A DNA stretch of 64,000 bases from Pseudomonas lactis (GCF_001439845.1 NZ_JYLO01000007.1:62001-126000), one strand, 5' to 3'. Counted from the stretch's first letter, positions 49,869 to 62,444 are shown. Numbers and translations are program-made. Notes: a model not told the origin generated them from the letters alone.

Positions 49869-51086
49869 TCAGGTACGGTATTCCGCGTTGATCTTCACGT
49901 ACTCGTGGGACAGGTCGGTGGTCCAGATGGTTTCGCTGCACTCGCCGCGGCCCAGTTCGATGCGGATGGTGATTTCTTCCTGCTGCATTACCGCCGAACC
50001 CTGGGCTTCGGTGTAGGTTTCGGCACGGGCGCCACGGCTGGCGATGCACACATCGCCCAGGAATACGTCAATCTTGCTCACGTCCAGGTCCGGCACGCCG
50101 GCACGGCCAACGGCAGCCAGGATGCGGCCCCAGTTCGGGTCCGATGCAAACAACGCAGTCTTGATCAGCGGCGAGTGCGCCACGGTGTAGCCCACATCCA
50201 GGCATTCCTGATGGCTGCCGCCGCCGTTGACTTCAACCGTGACAAACTTGGTCGCGCCCTCGCCGTCACGCACGATGGCCTGGGCCACGTCCATGCACAC
50301 TTCGAACACCGCCTGCTTCAACGCCGCAAACAATGGGCCTTCGGTAGAAGTGATTTCCGGCAGGTTGGCCTGGCCGGTGGCGATCAGCATGCAGCAGTCG
50401 TTGGTGGACGTATCACCGTCGATGGTGATGCGGTTGAACGATTTGTTGGCGCCGTCCAGCATCAGGCGTTGCAGCACATCGCGGGAGACTTTGGCGTCGG
50501 TGGCGATATAGCCGAGCATGGTGGCCATGTTCGGGCGGATCATGCCTGCGCCTTTGCTGATACCAGTGACGGTGATGGTCACGCCGTCATGCACAAACTG
50601 TCGGCTCGCGCCCTTGGGCAAGGTGTCGGTGGTCATGATGCCGGTGGCCGCAGCCGCCCAGTTATCCACAGACAAGTCATCAAGCGCGGCTTGCAGGGCG
50701 CCTTCGATTTTTTCCACCGGCAGCGGCTCACCGATCACACCGGTGGAGTACGGCAGCACCTGGCTGGCATCGACGCCGGTCAACTGGGCCAGCTTGGCGC
50801 AGGTGCGCGCCGCCGCGACGAGGCCTGGCTCGCCGGTGCCGGCGTTGGCATTGCCGGTGTTGGTCAGCAGGTAACGGATCGAACCGGCCACGCGCTGCTT
50901 GGCCAGAATCACCGGTGCGGCGCAGAAGGCGTTGAGGGTGAACACACCCGCCACGGTCGAGCCTTCAGCACAACGCATCACCACTACATCCTTGCGCCCC
51001 GGGCGCTTGATGCCGGCCGAAGCGATACCGAGTTCAAAACCGGCAACCGGGTGCAACGTGGGCAAAGGACCAAGACCAACAGCCAT
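49869..51086 (-). CDS. argJ: Bifunctional ornithine acetyltransferase / N-acetylglutamate synthase
   Basis: 405-aa enzyme of cyclic arginine synthesis. The precursor cleaves itself between Ala188 and Thr189 in NMATMLG; the new N-terminal Thr is the nucleophile. Other family marks are [13 protein letters not shown] and the C-terminal [16 protein letters not shown]. It is downstream of secA and separated from it by a terminator. Confidence 0.97.
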   Translation of the reverse strand: MAVGLGPLPTLHPVAGFELGIASAGIKRPGRKDVVVMRCAEGSTVAGVFTLNAFCAAPVILAKQRVAGSIRYLLTNTGNANAGTGEPGLVAAARTCAKLAQLTGVDASQVLPYSTGVIGEPLPVEKIEGALQAALDDLSVDNWAAAATGIMTTDTLPKGASRQFVHDGVTITVTGISKGAGMIRPNMATMLGYIATDAKVSRDVLQRLMLDGANKSFNRITIDGDTSTNDCCMLIATGQANLPEITSTEGPLFAALKQAVFEVCMDVAQAIVRDGEGATKFVTVEVNGGGSHQECLDVGYTVAHSPLIKTALFASDPNWGRILAAVGRAGVPDLDVSKIDVFLGDVCIASRGARAETYTEAQGSAVMQQEEITIRIELGRGECSETIWTTDLSHEYVKINAEYRT

Positions 51087-51148
51087 GAATGCGCTCCTTA
51101 AAAATAGGTGATGTCTGTGCCGTCGCTATCGACGGTGGGAATTAATGG

Positions 51149-51182
51149 CAAAACGCCGCGACGGCAAAGGCCGGTCGCGGCG
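51149..51182 (-). terminator. Terminator of secA
   Basis: On the minus strand a 12-bp stem CGCCGCGAC...GTCGCGGCG with one bulged base and a short loop is followed by TTTT. It lies about 30 bases after the secA stop. Confidence 0.85.
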
Positions 51183-51210
51183 CGGGGTGTTGCAGCGTCA
51201 GGCGAAAATC

Positions 51211-53946
<2,736 letters not shown>

Positions 53947-54252
53947 ATCGGCAGGTTCTTCCACACATAGGGATGGAGGGCGCACCGTGAGTGGCCCGAG
54001 CAGCCCTCACGGCCGCATTGCGAACGCGCATTCTACCCGGAATCGTGGGTGAGGAAAGTGGCGTTGTTCCCCGAGGCAGGCACGGCGCTGTGAGAGGGCT
54101 TGTTTAAAATAAGGGCTTTTGCGCGAACTTCAACCCATGGAGTGCAGAAGTTACTTATTGATTTCATGGGCAAAGCCCAGCCGACGCAGAGCCTCGGGGT
54201 GTGCAGGCGCTTTCTGCTAAGATAGCCGCTCTGTTACCTAAGGTGTCTAAAC
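53947..54252. other. Divergent promoter region of secA and dciA
   Basis: About 300 bases with no CDS. It must contain both promoters. The dciA-proximal part has a weak AAGGTG ribosome site. No secM-like arrest peptide ORF is visible on the secA strand. Confidence 0.5.
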
Positions 54253-54708
54253 ATGGCATTTCGCCCTCTCACAGCCCGCGCTCCCGGCGTGTTGCTTCGC
54301 GAAGCCAAGCCGTTGAAAGCCATCTTTGGCCATGCCAAGCGCCTGGGCCATTTGCAACGCCTGCTTGAAAGCCAGCTGCAACCGGCCGCACGTGAGCACT
54401 GTCATGTGGCGTCCTGGCGGGAAGGCAATCTGCTATTAATCGTCACCGATGGTCATTGGGCCACCCGCTTGCGTTATCAGCAAAAACGCTTGCAGCGCCA
54501 GTTGATGGTGTTTGAAGAGTTCGCCGGTTTGACGCGCATTCAGTTCAAGGTGCAGCCACCCACCGTGCCGCAAGGCGCAGTGGGGCATACCCTGGACCTG
54601 TCGGAAACAGCCGCCGAAACCCTTCAGGCCACCGCCGAAGGGATCAACGACCCTGGCTTGCGCGCCGCCCTGGAACGGCTGGCCGCCCATGCCCGGCCCA
54701 AAGCCTGA
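54253..54708 (+). CDS. dciA: DciA-type replicative helicase loader (DUF721)
   Basis: 151-aa protein with the DUF721/DciA core: HLQRLLESQLQPAAREHCHV then LLLIVTDGHWATRLRYQQKRL and IQFKVQPP. DciA interacts with DnaB in bacteria lacking DnaC. A short MAFRPLTARAP N-terminus and divergent position next to secA match PA4405 in P. aeruginosa. The last 40 residues are low in conservation. Its 3' end lies 4 bases from the end of the convergent HerA-like gene. Confidence 0.88.
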   Translation: MAFRPLTARAPGVLLREAKPLKAIFGHAKRLGHLQRLLESQLQPAAREHCHVASWREGNLLLIVTDGHWATRLRYQQKRLQRQLMVFEEFAGLTRIQFKVQPPTVPQGAVGHTLDLSETAAETLQATAEGINDPGLRAALERLAAHARPKA

Positions 54709-54712
54709 AGCG

Positions 54713-56191
54713 CTACTTGCGTTTGCTGCCGCCCAATAACGAACCGAGCAGACCCCGCACCAACTGACGCCCCATCTGATTGGCGGCCTGCTGCATGGCT
54801 GATTTCAACGCCTTGCCCGCCGTGGTCCCCAGGAAGGCACCGGCCTTGTCGGTGAAGCTCGGCTCTTCGGCGGCCGGCGCGGCCTGCTCGGCAGGCCCAA
54901 GTTCCTTGCGGGCCATCAGCACTTCATAGGCAGACTCACGATCCACCGGCTTGTCATAGCGCCCCAACAGCGGCGAACTGGCGATCAACGCTTTGCGTTC
55001 GGCTTCGCTGAGCGGCCCGATCCGCGATTGCGGAGGAGCAACCAGTACGCGCTGGACGACTTCTGGCGTGCCCTTTTCCTGCAAGGTTCCCACCAATGCC
55101 TCACCGGTGCCCAACTCTGTGAGCACCGACAAGGTATCGAATGTCGGGTTGGGCCGGAAACCGTCCGCCACCGCCCGTAGGGATTTCTGCTCTTTGGCGG
55201 TGAACGCACGCAAACCGTGCTGGATGCGCAAGCCCAGTTGCGCCAGTACCGTGTCCGGCAAGTCGCCCGGCGATTGGGTGACAAAATACACGCCGACGCC
55301 TTTGGAACGGATCAGGCGCACCACCTGCTCCAGGCGCTCCTGCAAGGCTTTTGGCGTATCGGCGAACAACAAGTGCGCCTCGTCGAAAAACAACGCCAGC
55401 AACGGTTTGTCGGCATCGCCGCGTTCCGGCAATTGTTCGAACAACTCTGCCAGCAGCCACAGCAGGAAGGTCGCGTAGACCTTCGGCGCTTCATGCACCA
55501 AGCGGCTGGCGTCCAGCAGGTGGATGCGCCCACGCCCATCGCTGGCGGGCTGCAAAATATCTTCCAGTTGCAGGGCCGGCTCGCCAAACAAGGCTTCGGC
55601 GCCCTGCTGCTCCAGCACTGCCAGGCGCCGCAACAAGGCCTGGCTGGAACCGGTGGTCATCAAGGCGGCGTCTTCGCCCAGCAGTTCCGGGTGATAGCGC
55701 AGGTGATTGAGCAGTGCCTTGAGGTCCTTGAGGTCCAGCAGCAACAGGCCTTCGCGGTCGGCCACTTTGAATGCCGCATAGAGCGCCGATTGTTGGCTGT
55801 CGGTGAGTTCCAACAGGCTGCCGAGCAAGAGCGGGCCCATTTCACTGATGGTGGTGCGCAGTGGGTGACCGGATTGGCCGTGGATATCCCACAGGGTGAC
55901 CGGGTACGCCTGGGCGGTGTAATTAAGGAAGGGCATACCGGCAATACGCTCGGCCACTTTGCCCTGGGGGTTGGCGGCGGCGCCCAGGCCGCAGAGGTCG
56001 CCCTTGATGTCGGCAGCGAACACCGCCACGCCCGCATCACTGAAGGCTTCCGCCAGGCGCTGCAAGGTGACGGTCTTACCGGTGCCCGTGGCGCCGGCGA
56101 TCAACCCATGACGGTTGGCCAGGCGCATGGACTGGGCGATGGGCTGGCCGTCAAGGCCGGCACCGATAAGCAGTTGTGTGGAGTCAGGCAT
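54713..56191 (-). CDS. HerA-like ATPase (DUF853, YjgR family)
   Basis: 492-aa P-loop ATPase. Walker A GATGTGKT lies at 33-40, Walker B LALFFDEAHLLF around residue 260, and the region GVYFVTQSPGDLPDTVLAQLG follows. The C-terminal 60 residues have a Gly-rich FLGTTAGKALKSAMQQAANQ typical of DUF853. The family resembles DNA translocases, but its role is unknown. It converges with dciA. Confidence 0.9.
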   Translation of the reverse strand: MPDSTQLLIGAGLDGQPIAQSMRLANRHGLIAGATGTGKTVTLQRLAEAFSDAGVAVFAADIKGDLCGLGAAANPQGKVAERIAGMPFLNYTAQAYPVTLWDIHGQSGHPLRTTISEMGPLLLGSLLELTDSQQSALYAAFKVADREGLLLLDLKDLKALLNHLRYHPELLGEDAALMTTGSSQALLRRLAVLEQQGAEALFGEPALQLEDILQPASDGRGRIHLLDASRLVHEAPKVYATFLLWLLAELFEQLPERGDADKPLLALFFDEAHLLFADTPKALQERLEQVVRLIRSKGVGVYFVTQSPGDLPDTVLAQLGLRIQHGLRAFTAKEQKSLRAVADGFRPNPTFDTLSVLTELGTGEALVGTLQEKGTPEVVQRVLVAPPQSRIGPLSEAERKALIASSPLLGRYDKPVDRESAYEVLMARKELGPAEQAAPAAEEPSFTDKAGAFLGTTAGKALKSAMQQAANQMGRQLVRGLLGSLLGGSKRK

Positions 56192-56396
56192 TTCGTCACC
56201 TATGGTTAATCTTTAGTGCCGCGAGGTCGATATAGACGGATGTAAGCCCGACAAAGACTAAAAAACGGTCAGATAATTCCGATACGGACCAACGGAGCTA
56301 TCACCAGAAATACCACACCTTTTTTGACGCTGCCATTTTGCGCCTCCCGCATAGGATGCGCCTCGGATATTAAGACCTTAGCGGACCCTTCAAGCC

Positions 56397-58286
56397 ATGA
56401 ACAAAAATCTGCGCTTCAGCCACAAGATCCTGCTTGCAGCCTCCCTTATCGTCATCGCCGCCTTTGCGTTGTTTACCCTTTACAACGACTACCTGCAGCG
56501 CAACGCGATTCGCGACGACCTCAATAATTACCTGCATGAGATGGGCGACGTCACCGCCAGCAACATCCAGACCTGGCTCACCGGGCGTATCGCCCTGGTG
56601 GAAAACGCCGCACAGAACATCGCCATCAACCCTGAAAAAACTGTCGTCGCCAGCCTGCTGGAGCAGAAAGCGCTGACCTCGTCATTCATGGCCACCTACG
56701 TCGGTGACAGCCAGGGCACATTCACCATCCGCCCTGATACCAAGATGCCCGACGGCTTCGACCCACGTGTTCGCCCCTGGTACAAAGGCGCCCAGGCCAG
56801 TAACGGCTCGACCCTGACCGAACCCTATATCGACGCGGCGACCGGGCAACTGATCATTTCTGTCGCCACGCCCAGCGCCAAGGGCGGCCAAAGCATCGGC
56901 GTAGTCGGTGGCGACCTGAGCCTGCAGACCCTGGTGGATAACATCGGCGCGTTGGATTTTGGCGGCATGGGTTATGCCTTCCTGGTCAGCGCTGACGGTA
57001 AAGTGCTGGTGCACCCGGATAAAGCCCTGGTGATGAAGACCCTGGCGGACGTTTATCCAAAAGACACACCAAAGATCAGCGCTGACTTCAGCGAAGTGCA
57101 AGCCAACGGCAAGACCAATATCGTGACGTTCACACCGATCAAGGGCCTGCCCTCGGTGAACTGGTACCTGGGCGTTTCGGTGGATAAAGACAAGTCTTTC
57201 GCCATGCTCAGTGAGTTTCGCACCTCGGCGGTGATCGCCACGATCATCGCGGTGGTGATCATTATCGCCCTGCTCGGCATGCTCATCCGCGTCTTGCTGC
57301 AACCTCTGCACCTGATGACCCGCGCCATGCAGGACATTGCCGACGGTGAAGGCGACCTGACCCGCCGCCTGACCATCCAGAACAATGATGAGTTCGGCAC
57401 CCTGGGCAATGCGTTCAACCGCTTCGTGGAGCGCATTCATACCTCGATCCGCGAAGTGTCTTCCGCCACCGAGCACGTCAATGAGGTGGCCCTGCGGGTG
57501 GTCAGCGCCTCGAATTCGTCGATGGTCAATTCAGACGAACAGGCCAACCGTACGAACAGCGTTGCTGCGGCCATCAACCAACTGGGGGCGGCAGCCCAGG
57601 AGATCGCACGCAATGCTGCACAGGCTTCTAACCAGGCCAGCGATGCACGGCACCTCGCCGAGGACGGCCAGCAGGTGGTTGAACGCAATATCAAGGCGAT
57701 GACGCTGTTATCCAGCATGATCAGCACCTCCAGTACCAATATCGAAGCACTTAACAGCAAAACGGTGAATATCGGCCAGATCCTTGAGGTGATCACCAGC
57801 ATTTCCCAGCAAACCAACCTGCTCGCGCTCAACGCGGCGATCGAAGCGGCGCGCGCCGGCGAAGCCGGGCGTGGCTTTGCGGTGGTAGCCGATGAAGTGC
57901 GCAACCTGGCTCATCGCACTCAGGAGTCGGCGCAACAGGTGCAGACGATGATCGAAGAGCTACAGGTGGGCGCTCGGGATTCGGTGAGCACCATGAGCGA
58001 AAGCCAACGCCACAGCCTGGACAGCGTGGAAATCGCCAACCTGGCCGGCGAGCGCCTGAACAGCGTGACCCAGCGCATTGGCGAGATCGACGGCATGAAC
58101 CAATCGGTCGCCACTGCCACTGAAGAACAGACCTCGGTGGTGGAGTCGATCAATATGGACATCACCGAGATCAACACCCTCAACCAGGAAGGGGTGGAAA
58201 ACCTGCAATCGACCCTGCGCGCCTGCTCGGACCTGGAACAACAGGCCTCGCGTTTGAAGCAATTGGTGGGCAGTTTCCGGATCTGA
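56397..58286 (+). CDS. PctA-like amino-acid chemoreceptor (dCache_1)
   Basis: 629-aa methyl-accepting chemotaxis protein, the length of PctA. Membrane helix 1 (about 11-30) and helix 2 (about 275-297) enclose a dCache_1 ligand domain. Its positions R126, W128, Y129 (in [11 protein letters not shown]), Y144 and D173 match the amino-acid-binding motif of PctA-type receptors; position 121 is Phe instead of Tyr. HAMP (about 298-350) and the signalling hairpin with [19 protein letters not shown] follow. The gene order MCP, several hypotheticals, purU, mvaT, sbcB resembles PA4309-PA4316. It probably responds to L-amino acids. Confidence 0.92.
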   Translation: MNKNLRFSHKILLAASLIVIAAFALFTLYNDYLQRNAIRDDLNNYLHEMGDVTASNIQTWLTGRIALVENAAQNIAINPEKTVVASLLEQKALTSSFMATYVGDSQGTFTIRPDTKMPDGFDPRVRPWYKGAQASNGSTLTEPYIDAATGQLIISVATPSAKGGQSIGVVGGDLSLQTLVDNIGALDFGGMGYAFLVSADGKVLVHPDKALVMKTLADVYPKDTPKISADFSEVQANGKTNIVTFTPIKGLPSVNWYLGVSVDKDKSFAMLSEFRTSAVIATIIAVVIIIALLGMLIRVLLQPLHLMTRAMQDIADGEGDLTRRLTIQNNDEFGTLGNAFNRFVERIHTSIREVSSATEHVNEVALRVVSASNSSMVNSDEQANRTNSVAAAINQLGAAAQEIARNAAQASNQASDARHLAEDGQQVVERNIKAMTLLSSMISTSSTNIEALNSKTVNIGQILEVITSISQQTNLLALNAAIEAARAGEAGRGFAVVADEVRNLAHRTQESAQQVQTMIEELQVGARDSVSTMSESQRHSLDSVEIANLAGERLNSVTQRIGEIDGMNQSVATATEEQTSVVESINMDITEINTLNQEGVENLQSTLRACSDLEQQASRLKQLVGSFRI

Positions 58287-58327
58287 TTAACAACACCGAC
58301 CATTAAAACGAACGCAAGGCGATCCAA

Positions 58328-58410
58328 TGTGGGAGCGGGCTTGCTCGCGAAAGCAGTCTATCAGTTGAAGATGTACTAACTGACTCACCGCTTTCGCGAG
58401 CAAGCCCACA
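58328..58410. repeat. REPIN-like element with shortened right arm
   Basis: The left arm TGTGGGAGCGGGCTTGCTCG is intact. The right arm reads TTTCGCGAGCAAGCCCACA, which has lost about six bases (GCTCCC) relative to the expected complement. The damage suggests an old copy or a recent deletion by slippage. It lies between the chemoreceptor and the glycosyltransferase genes. Confidence 0.85.
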
Positions 58411-58517
58411 CAGGGGACCTGCGTTTAACCGACCGGCAAACACACCAATCCCAATCGAACATCTATCCTTACCTCAGGTCCATCTAGGGAGAGCAATGGA
58501 TCGGAGGGATGTTCATC

Positions 58518-59630
58518 GTGCATATCGCTGACATAACCATGTTCTACGCCCCGGCCAGCGGTGGCGTACGCACTTACCTTGACGCCAAGCACCGGCGTCT
58601 GGCGCTCAAGCCGGGCATTCGCCACAGCCTGTTGATCCCCGGCGCACATTTGAGCGAGCAGGACGGCATCTTCAAAGTACCGGCGCCCGCCCTGCCCTTC
58701 GGCAAAGGCTACCGTTTCCCCGTTCGCTTGGCGCCATGGCGAAATGTCCTGCACGATTTACAGCCCGATCTGATCGAAGTGGGCGACCCTTACCTGACCG
58801 CCTGGGCAGCCCTGGATGCCCGGCGCCAGTTGGATGTGCCGGTCATCGGCTTCTACCACTCCGACCTGCCACTGCTGGTGAGCAACCGCATGGGGCCTTG
58901 GTTTACCCCCAATGTTGAAGCCTATGTGCGCAAACTCTATGGGAATTTTGACCGAGTGCTCGCCCCCAGCCAGGTCATGGCCGACAAGCTCACCGGGCTT
59001 GGCGTCAGAAATGTCTTCGTGCAACCCCTGGGCGTAGACCTGCAAACCTTCACCCCTGAGGTACGTGACCCCGGCCTGCGCGCCGAACTGGGGATTGGCG
59101 AAGACACTCGGCTACTGATCTTCGCCGGGCGCGGCTCCAAGGAGAAAAACCTACCGGTGCTGCTCAACTGCATGAAGCGCCTGGGGGATGGCTACCACTT
59201 GCTGCTGGTGGGCTCCGGCATGCCGGCCAGCGTGCCGGACAATGTCACCGTGATAGATGGATTCCGGCCCGCCCAGCATGTTGCGCGGCTGATGGCCAGC
59301 GCCGACGCCTTACTGCATGGCGGCGACCAGGAGACCTTCGGCCTGGTGATTCTGGAAGCCATGGCCTGCGGTATTCCGGTGGTCGCCGTGGCGGCCGGGG
59401 CCTTTACCGAGATTGTCGATGAGCGTTGTGGCCTGCTGTGCGCGCCGAACAACCCCAAGGCCATGGCCGATGCGGTGCGCGAGCTGTTCAGTACCGACAG
59501 CCGACGCCTGGGGGCCCAGGCTCGGCGCCATGTCGAGCAGCACTATGCGTGGGACACGGTAGTCGACAGCCTGTTGGGGCATTACTACGCCGTGCTGGGC
59601 AGCCATGAACCGATGCTCGCCCATGGCTGA
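58518..59630 (+). CDS. GT4-family glycosyltransferase
   Basis: 370-aa GT-B transferase. The N-terminal half begins HIADITMFYAPASGGVRTY, and the C-terminal nucleotide-sugar part has GRGSKEKNLPVLL and the ExxxxxE motif in ETFGLVILEAMACGIPV. The acceptor is unknown. I chose GTG 58518 over ATG 58509 because the ribosome site GGAGG is only 1-2 bases from the ATG but 9-10 from the GTG. It opens a three-gene overlapping unit with a deacetylase and a flippase-like protein. Confidence 0.88.
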   Translation: MHIADITMFYAPASGGVRTYLDAKHRRLALKPGIRHSLLIPGAHLSEQDGIFKVPAPALPFGKGYRFPVRLAPWRNVLHDLQPDLIEVGDPYLTAWAALDARRQLDVPVIGFYHSDLPLLVSNRMGPWFTPNVEAYVRKLYGNFDRVLAPSQVMADKLTGLGVRNVFVQPLGVDLQTFTPEVRDPGLRAELGIGEDTRLLIFAGRGSKEKNLPVLLNCMKRLGDGYHLLLVGSGMPASVPDNVTVIDGFRPAQHVARLMASADALLHGGDQETFGLVILEAMACGIPVVAVAAGAFTEIVDERCGLLCAPNNPKAMADAVRELFSTDSRRLGAQARRHVEQHYAWDTVVDSLLGHYYAVLGSHEPMLAHG

Positions 59631-60375
59631 GCGCGCGCTGATGCTGGTACTGCACGACGTGGCACCGCACACCTGGGCCGACTACCGGCCCTTTGTCGAG
59701 GCCGTCGACGCACAGGGCAACGTGCCCATCACTTGGCTGGTGGTGCCGGACTTCCATCACCATGACGACTTGGCCGCCCACCGCGATTTTCGGCGCCTGC
59801 TCGATAGCCGTGTCGCCAAGGGCGATGAACTCACCTTGCATGGTTACTACCATTGCGACGACCAACCTCGGCCGCGTACGCCAAAAGAATGGTTTATGCG
59901 ACGCATCTATACCCACGAAGGCGAGTTTTACCAGCTGTCCGAAGCCGAGGCGTTGCGGCGGCTGACCGCCGGCATTGAGGTATTCCAGCGTAATAGTTGG
60001 CCGCTGCATGGCTTTGTTGCACCCGCCTGGTTGATGAGCGACGGCACCCGGCAGGCATTGCGCCAGTTGCCGCTGAGCTACACCAGCGACCCACAACATT
60101 TTTATCGCCTGCCGGACTTCACGCCTATCAACGCCCCCGGCCTGGTGTGGAGTGCGCGCAGTGCCTGGCGCCGGGGATTATCCAAAGTCCTCAGCGACCG
60201 CCGGGAACAGCGGTGGCAGAAGGCCCCGCTGATCCGACTGGGATTGCACCCGGTGGACATGCGCCACAGGTTTTCCCGCGATTATTGGCTGCACACCCTG
60301 CAACGCCTGCTCAACGCGGGGCGCGTCCCCCAAACCAAGGCCGCCTGGCTGGCGACGCAGCCATGGGCCGACTGA
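59623..60375 (+). CDS. DUF2334 polysaccharide-deacetylase-like protein
   Basis: 250-aa protein of the NodB-like carbohydrate esterase superfamily. Motif 1 is VLHDVAPHTW (Asp), motif 2 the metal-binding LHGYYHCDD (H-x3-H), and there is a barrel-closing LGLHPVDMRH. It would remove acetyl groups from a sugar, probably one added by the preceding transferase. ATG 59623 (AERALMLVLHDV) overlaps the glycosyltransferase stop by 8 bases; an upstream ATG at 59605 is possible. No signal peptide, so it acts in the cytoplasm. Confidence 0.86.
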   Translation: MAERALMLVLHDVAPHTWADYRPFVEAVDAQGNVPITWLVVPDFHHHDDLAAHRDFRRLLDSRVAKGDELTLHGYYHCDDQPRPRTPKEWFMRRIYTHEGEFYQLSEAEALRRLTAGIEVFQRNSWPLHGFVAPAWLMSDGTRQALRQLPLSYTSDPQHFYRLPDFTPINAPGLVWSARSAWRRGLSKVLSDRREQRWQKAPLIRLGLHPVDMRHRFSRDYWLHTLQRLLNAGRVPQTKAAWLATQPWAD

Positions 60376-61472
60376 TCTGGTTAATGTTGGCGCTCTTGGT
60401 GGCGCTGGTGATCCCCCTGTGGCTGGGCGGCGGCGATAGCATTACACGCCTGCGCCAGTTTCCGCTGCCCCAGTTGCTGGGGATGTTCACCATGATCATC
60501 GGCTGTTGGCTGATCAACAGCCTGCGCATCCGCCTGTTGCTTGGCGAGCATCGCGCTCGGTTAGGGCCGCTCAAAAGCCTAGGCGTGGTGATATCCACCG
60601 AGTTCGCCATGTGCGCCACACCCGGTGGCAGCGGCGGGCCGTTGACCCTGATGGCACTGCTGGCACGTCACGGCGTGCGCCCCGCCCACGGCAGTGCGGT
60701 GTTCGCCATGGACCAACTGAGCGACTTGGTGTTTTTTCTCTGCGCACTGGTGGGCATCCTGCTGTATGCGCTGTTTCATAGCATCAGCCCGCGTATGGAG
60801 TGGTTGCTGGGGCTCAGCGCCGTGTCGATGGTGGGTGGGGTGATCAGTGGCTGGGCCGTGGTGCATTTTCACCGACGGCTGATTCGCCTGGCGGGTTTGG
60901 CACTCAAGGCCATGAAGGTCGGCGCTACCGCCCGCCGACACTGGGCACGCCGGTCGCTGCGTTTTCTTGCGGCGTTCAGCGCCACGCTGAAACTTCCCCG
61001 GAGCACCTTGCTTGGGGTCTTTGCGCTGACCAGCCTGCATTGGTTGCTGCGTTACAGCGTGCTGTACCTGGCGCTGCGCGGGTTGGGCGGTGAGGTGCAG
61101 TGGGCCTGGAGTTTTCTGATCCAGATGCTGTCGCTGACTGCCGGGCAGTTCAGCCTCGCGCCAGGCGGGGCCGGCGCAGCGGAGTTGACGTCAGCGGCAC
61201 TGCTGGCGCCCATGGTGGGCACATCCACGGCGGCGGCGGCGATTCTGATCTGGCGAGCGGTGACCTATTACTTCTATTTGCTGGCCGGTGCGCCAGTGTT
61301 TCTATTGATGGTCGGCAAACCGCTGCTCAAGCGTCTTTTTCAGGGGCGGCAGGCGGCTGGTCCTGCGCCTGTGTCTGCTCCCATAAACGCGCCGCGCCTG
61401 GAAAATCAGTTCCATCCTCGGCATCCAGCGCGTCGGGGTCGTAACGACTCAAACAGCCCTCGCCCAAGGTAG
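60363..61472 (+). CDS. Lysylphosphatidylglycerol-synthase-TM / UPF0104 flippase-like protein
   Basis: 369-aa polytopic protein with about eight membrane segments and the PF03706 marks: TEFAMCATPGGSGGP near residue 85 and LAPGGAGAAELTSAAL near residue 270. Members flip or modify lipid-linked products. It overlaps the deacetylase gene by 13 bases. The last 40 residues (GRQAAGPAPV onward) are Pro/Arg-rich and unlike the family, and they are antisense to another small ORF. Confidence 0.87.
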   Translation: MGRLIWLMLALLVALVIPLWLGGGDSITRLRQFPLPQLLGMFTMIIGCWLINSLRIRLLLGEHRARLGPLKSLGVVISTEFAMCATPGGSGGPLTLMALLARHGVRPAHGSAVFAMDQLSDLVFFLCALVGILLYALFHSISPRMEWLLGLSAVSMVGGVISGWAVVHFHRRLIRLAGLALKAMKVGATARRHWARRSLRFLAAFSATLKLPRSTLLGVFALTSLHWLLRYSVLYLALRGLGGEVQWAWSFLIQMLSLTAGQFSLAPGGAGAAELTSAALLAPMVGTSTAAAAILIWRAVTYYFYLLAGAPVFLLMVGKPLLKRLFQGRQAAGPAPVSAPINAPRLENQFHPRHPARRGRNDSNSPRPR

Positions 61473-61512
61473 CAGGCGCCCGTGAGGTGGCTTTATCGAG
61501 CGGGTCGCTCAT
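61327..61512 (-). CDS. Hypothetical 61-aa acidic protein overlapping the 3' end of the flippase-like gene
   Basis: Starts MSDPLDKATSRAPATLGEGC with AGGAGA 6 bases upstream, a better ribosome site than most in the window. The product is hydrophilic and acidic (DPDALDAEDGTDFPG), ending in Pro-Ala-Ala-Pro-Glu-Lys-Asp-Ala. It is antisense to the last 146 bases of the flippase-like gene. A strong terminator for purU stands only 23 bases upstream, so it needs its own promoter or read-through. I do not recognise a family. It looks real, but coding by the overlapping strand cannot be excluded. Confidence 0.55.
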   Translation of the reverse strand: MSDPLDKATSRAPATLGEGCLSRYDPDALDAEDGTDFPGAARLWEQTQAQDQPPAAPEKDA

Positions 61513-61534
61513 GGGAATCTCCTGAAACAGAAAT

Positions 61535-61569
61535 AAAAAAGGGCCAGGAGAGTTTTACCTCCAGGCCCC
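61535..61569 (-). terminator. Terminator of purU
   Basis: On the minus strand GGGCCTGGAGG pairs with CTCCTGGCCC around a TAAAACT loop, followed by six Ts. It starts about 26 bases after the purU stop. Confidence 0.9.
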
Positions 61570-61595
61570 TGCGTCTTTCAATCAAAACCGCTGAA

Positions 61596-62444
61596 TCAGA
61601 AAACCACGGTCTTGTTGCCGTGCACCAACACGCGATCCTCCAGGTGGTAGCGCAAGCCACGGGCCAACACCATTTTCTCGACGTCACGGCCGAAGCGCAC
61701 CATGTCTTCAATACTGTCGCTGTGGCTGACGCGCACCACGTCCTGCTCGATGATCGGGCCGGCGTCCAGCTCTTCAGTCACGTAGTGGCAGGTTGCACCA
61801 ATCAACTTCACGCCACGCAGGGAAGCCTGGTGATACGGCTTGGCACCGACAAACGACGGCAAGAAGCTGTGGTGGATGTTGATCACTTTGCCCGCGTATT
61901 CGCGGCACAGCTGCGGCGGCAGGATCTGCATGTAGCGCGCCAGCACCACCACATCCGCGTCGTGCTGCTTGACCAGGCGCGACACCTCGGCAAATGCCGG
62001 CTCCTTGTCCTTTGGGTTGACCGGCACATGGTAATAAGGGATGCCATGCCATTCGACCATGCTGCGCAGGTCGTCGTGGTTGGAGATCACGCAAGCAATC
62101 TCGCAATCGAGTTCGTCGCTGTGCCAGCGGTGCAGCAGGTCTGCCAGGCAGTGGGATTCGCGGCTGGCCATCAGCACCACGCGTTTCTTCTGCTCTGTAT
62201 CAGTGATGTGCCAGGTCATCGAAAACTCTTCGGCAATCGGCGCAAACGCCTCGCGGAAGGCTTCCAGGCCAAAGGGCAGCGTATCGGCACGGATTTCGTG
62301 ACGCATGAAAAACCAACCACTGAGATCGTCCGAGTGATGGCTCGCCTCGGTGATCCAGCCATTATGGGAAGCCAGAAAGTTACTGACCTTGGCAACGATG
62401 CCAACCCGGTCCGGGCAAGCAATCACCAGCCGAAAAGTGCGCAT
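61596..62444 (-). CDS. purU: Formyltetrahydrofolate deformylase
   Basis: Hydrolyses 10-formyl-THF to formate and THF, supplying formate for purine synthesis and balancing one-carbon units. It is a 282-aa protein with an N-terminal ACT domain (RTFRLVIACPDRVGIVAKV) and a formyl-transferase-like catalytic domain. The latter has PVNPKDKE and the active-site segment NIHHSFLPSFVGAKPYHQA followed by TCHYVTEELDAGPIIEQD. I chose ATG 62444 because ACT begins there; the longer frame is not conserved. It is a one-carbon partner to the gcv genes, but far from them. Confidence 0.96.
   Translation of the reverse strand: MRTFRLVIACPDRVGIVAKVSNFLASHNGWITEASHHSDDLSGWFFMRHEIRADTLPFGLEAFREAFAPIAEEFSMTWHITDTEQKKRVVLMASRESHCLADLLHRWHSDELDCEIACVISNHDDLRSMVEWHGIPYYHVPVNPKDKEPAFAEVSRLVKQHDADVVVLARYMQILPPQLCREYAGKVINIHHSFLPSFVGAKPYHQASLRGVKLIGATCHYVTEELDAGPIIEQDVVRVSHSDSIEDMVRFGRDVEKMVLARGLRYHLEDRVLVHGNKTVVF

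Noticed and set aside
53947..54252. secM arrest gene upstream of secA
   Set aside because: No ORF with a signal peptide or arrest motif on the secA strand; pseudomonads lack secM.
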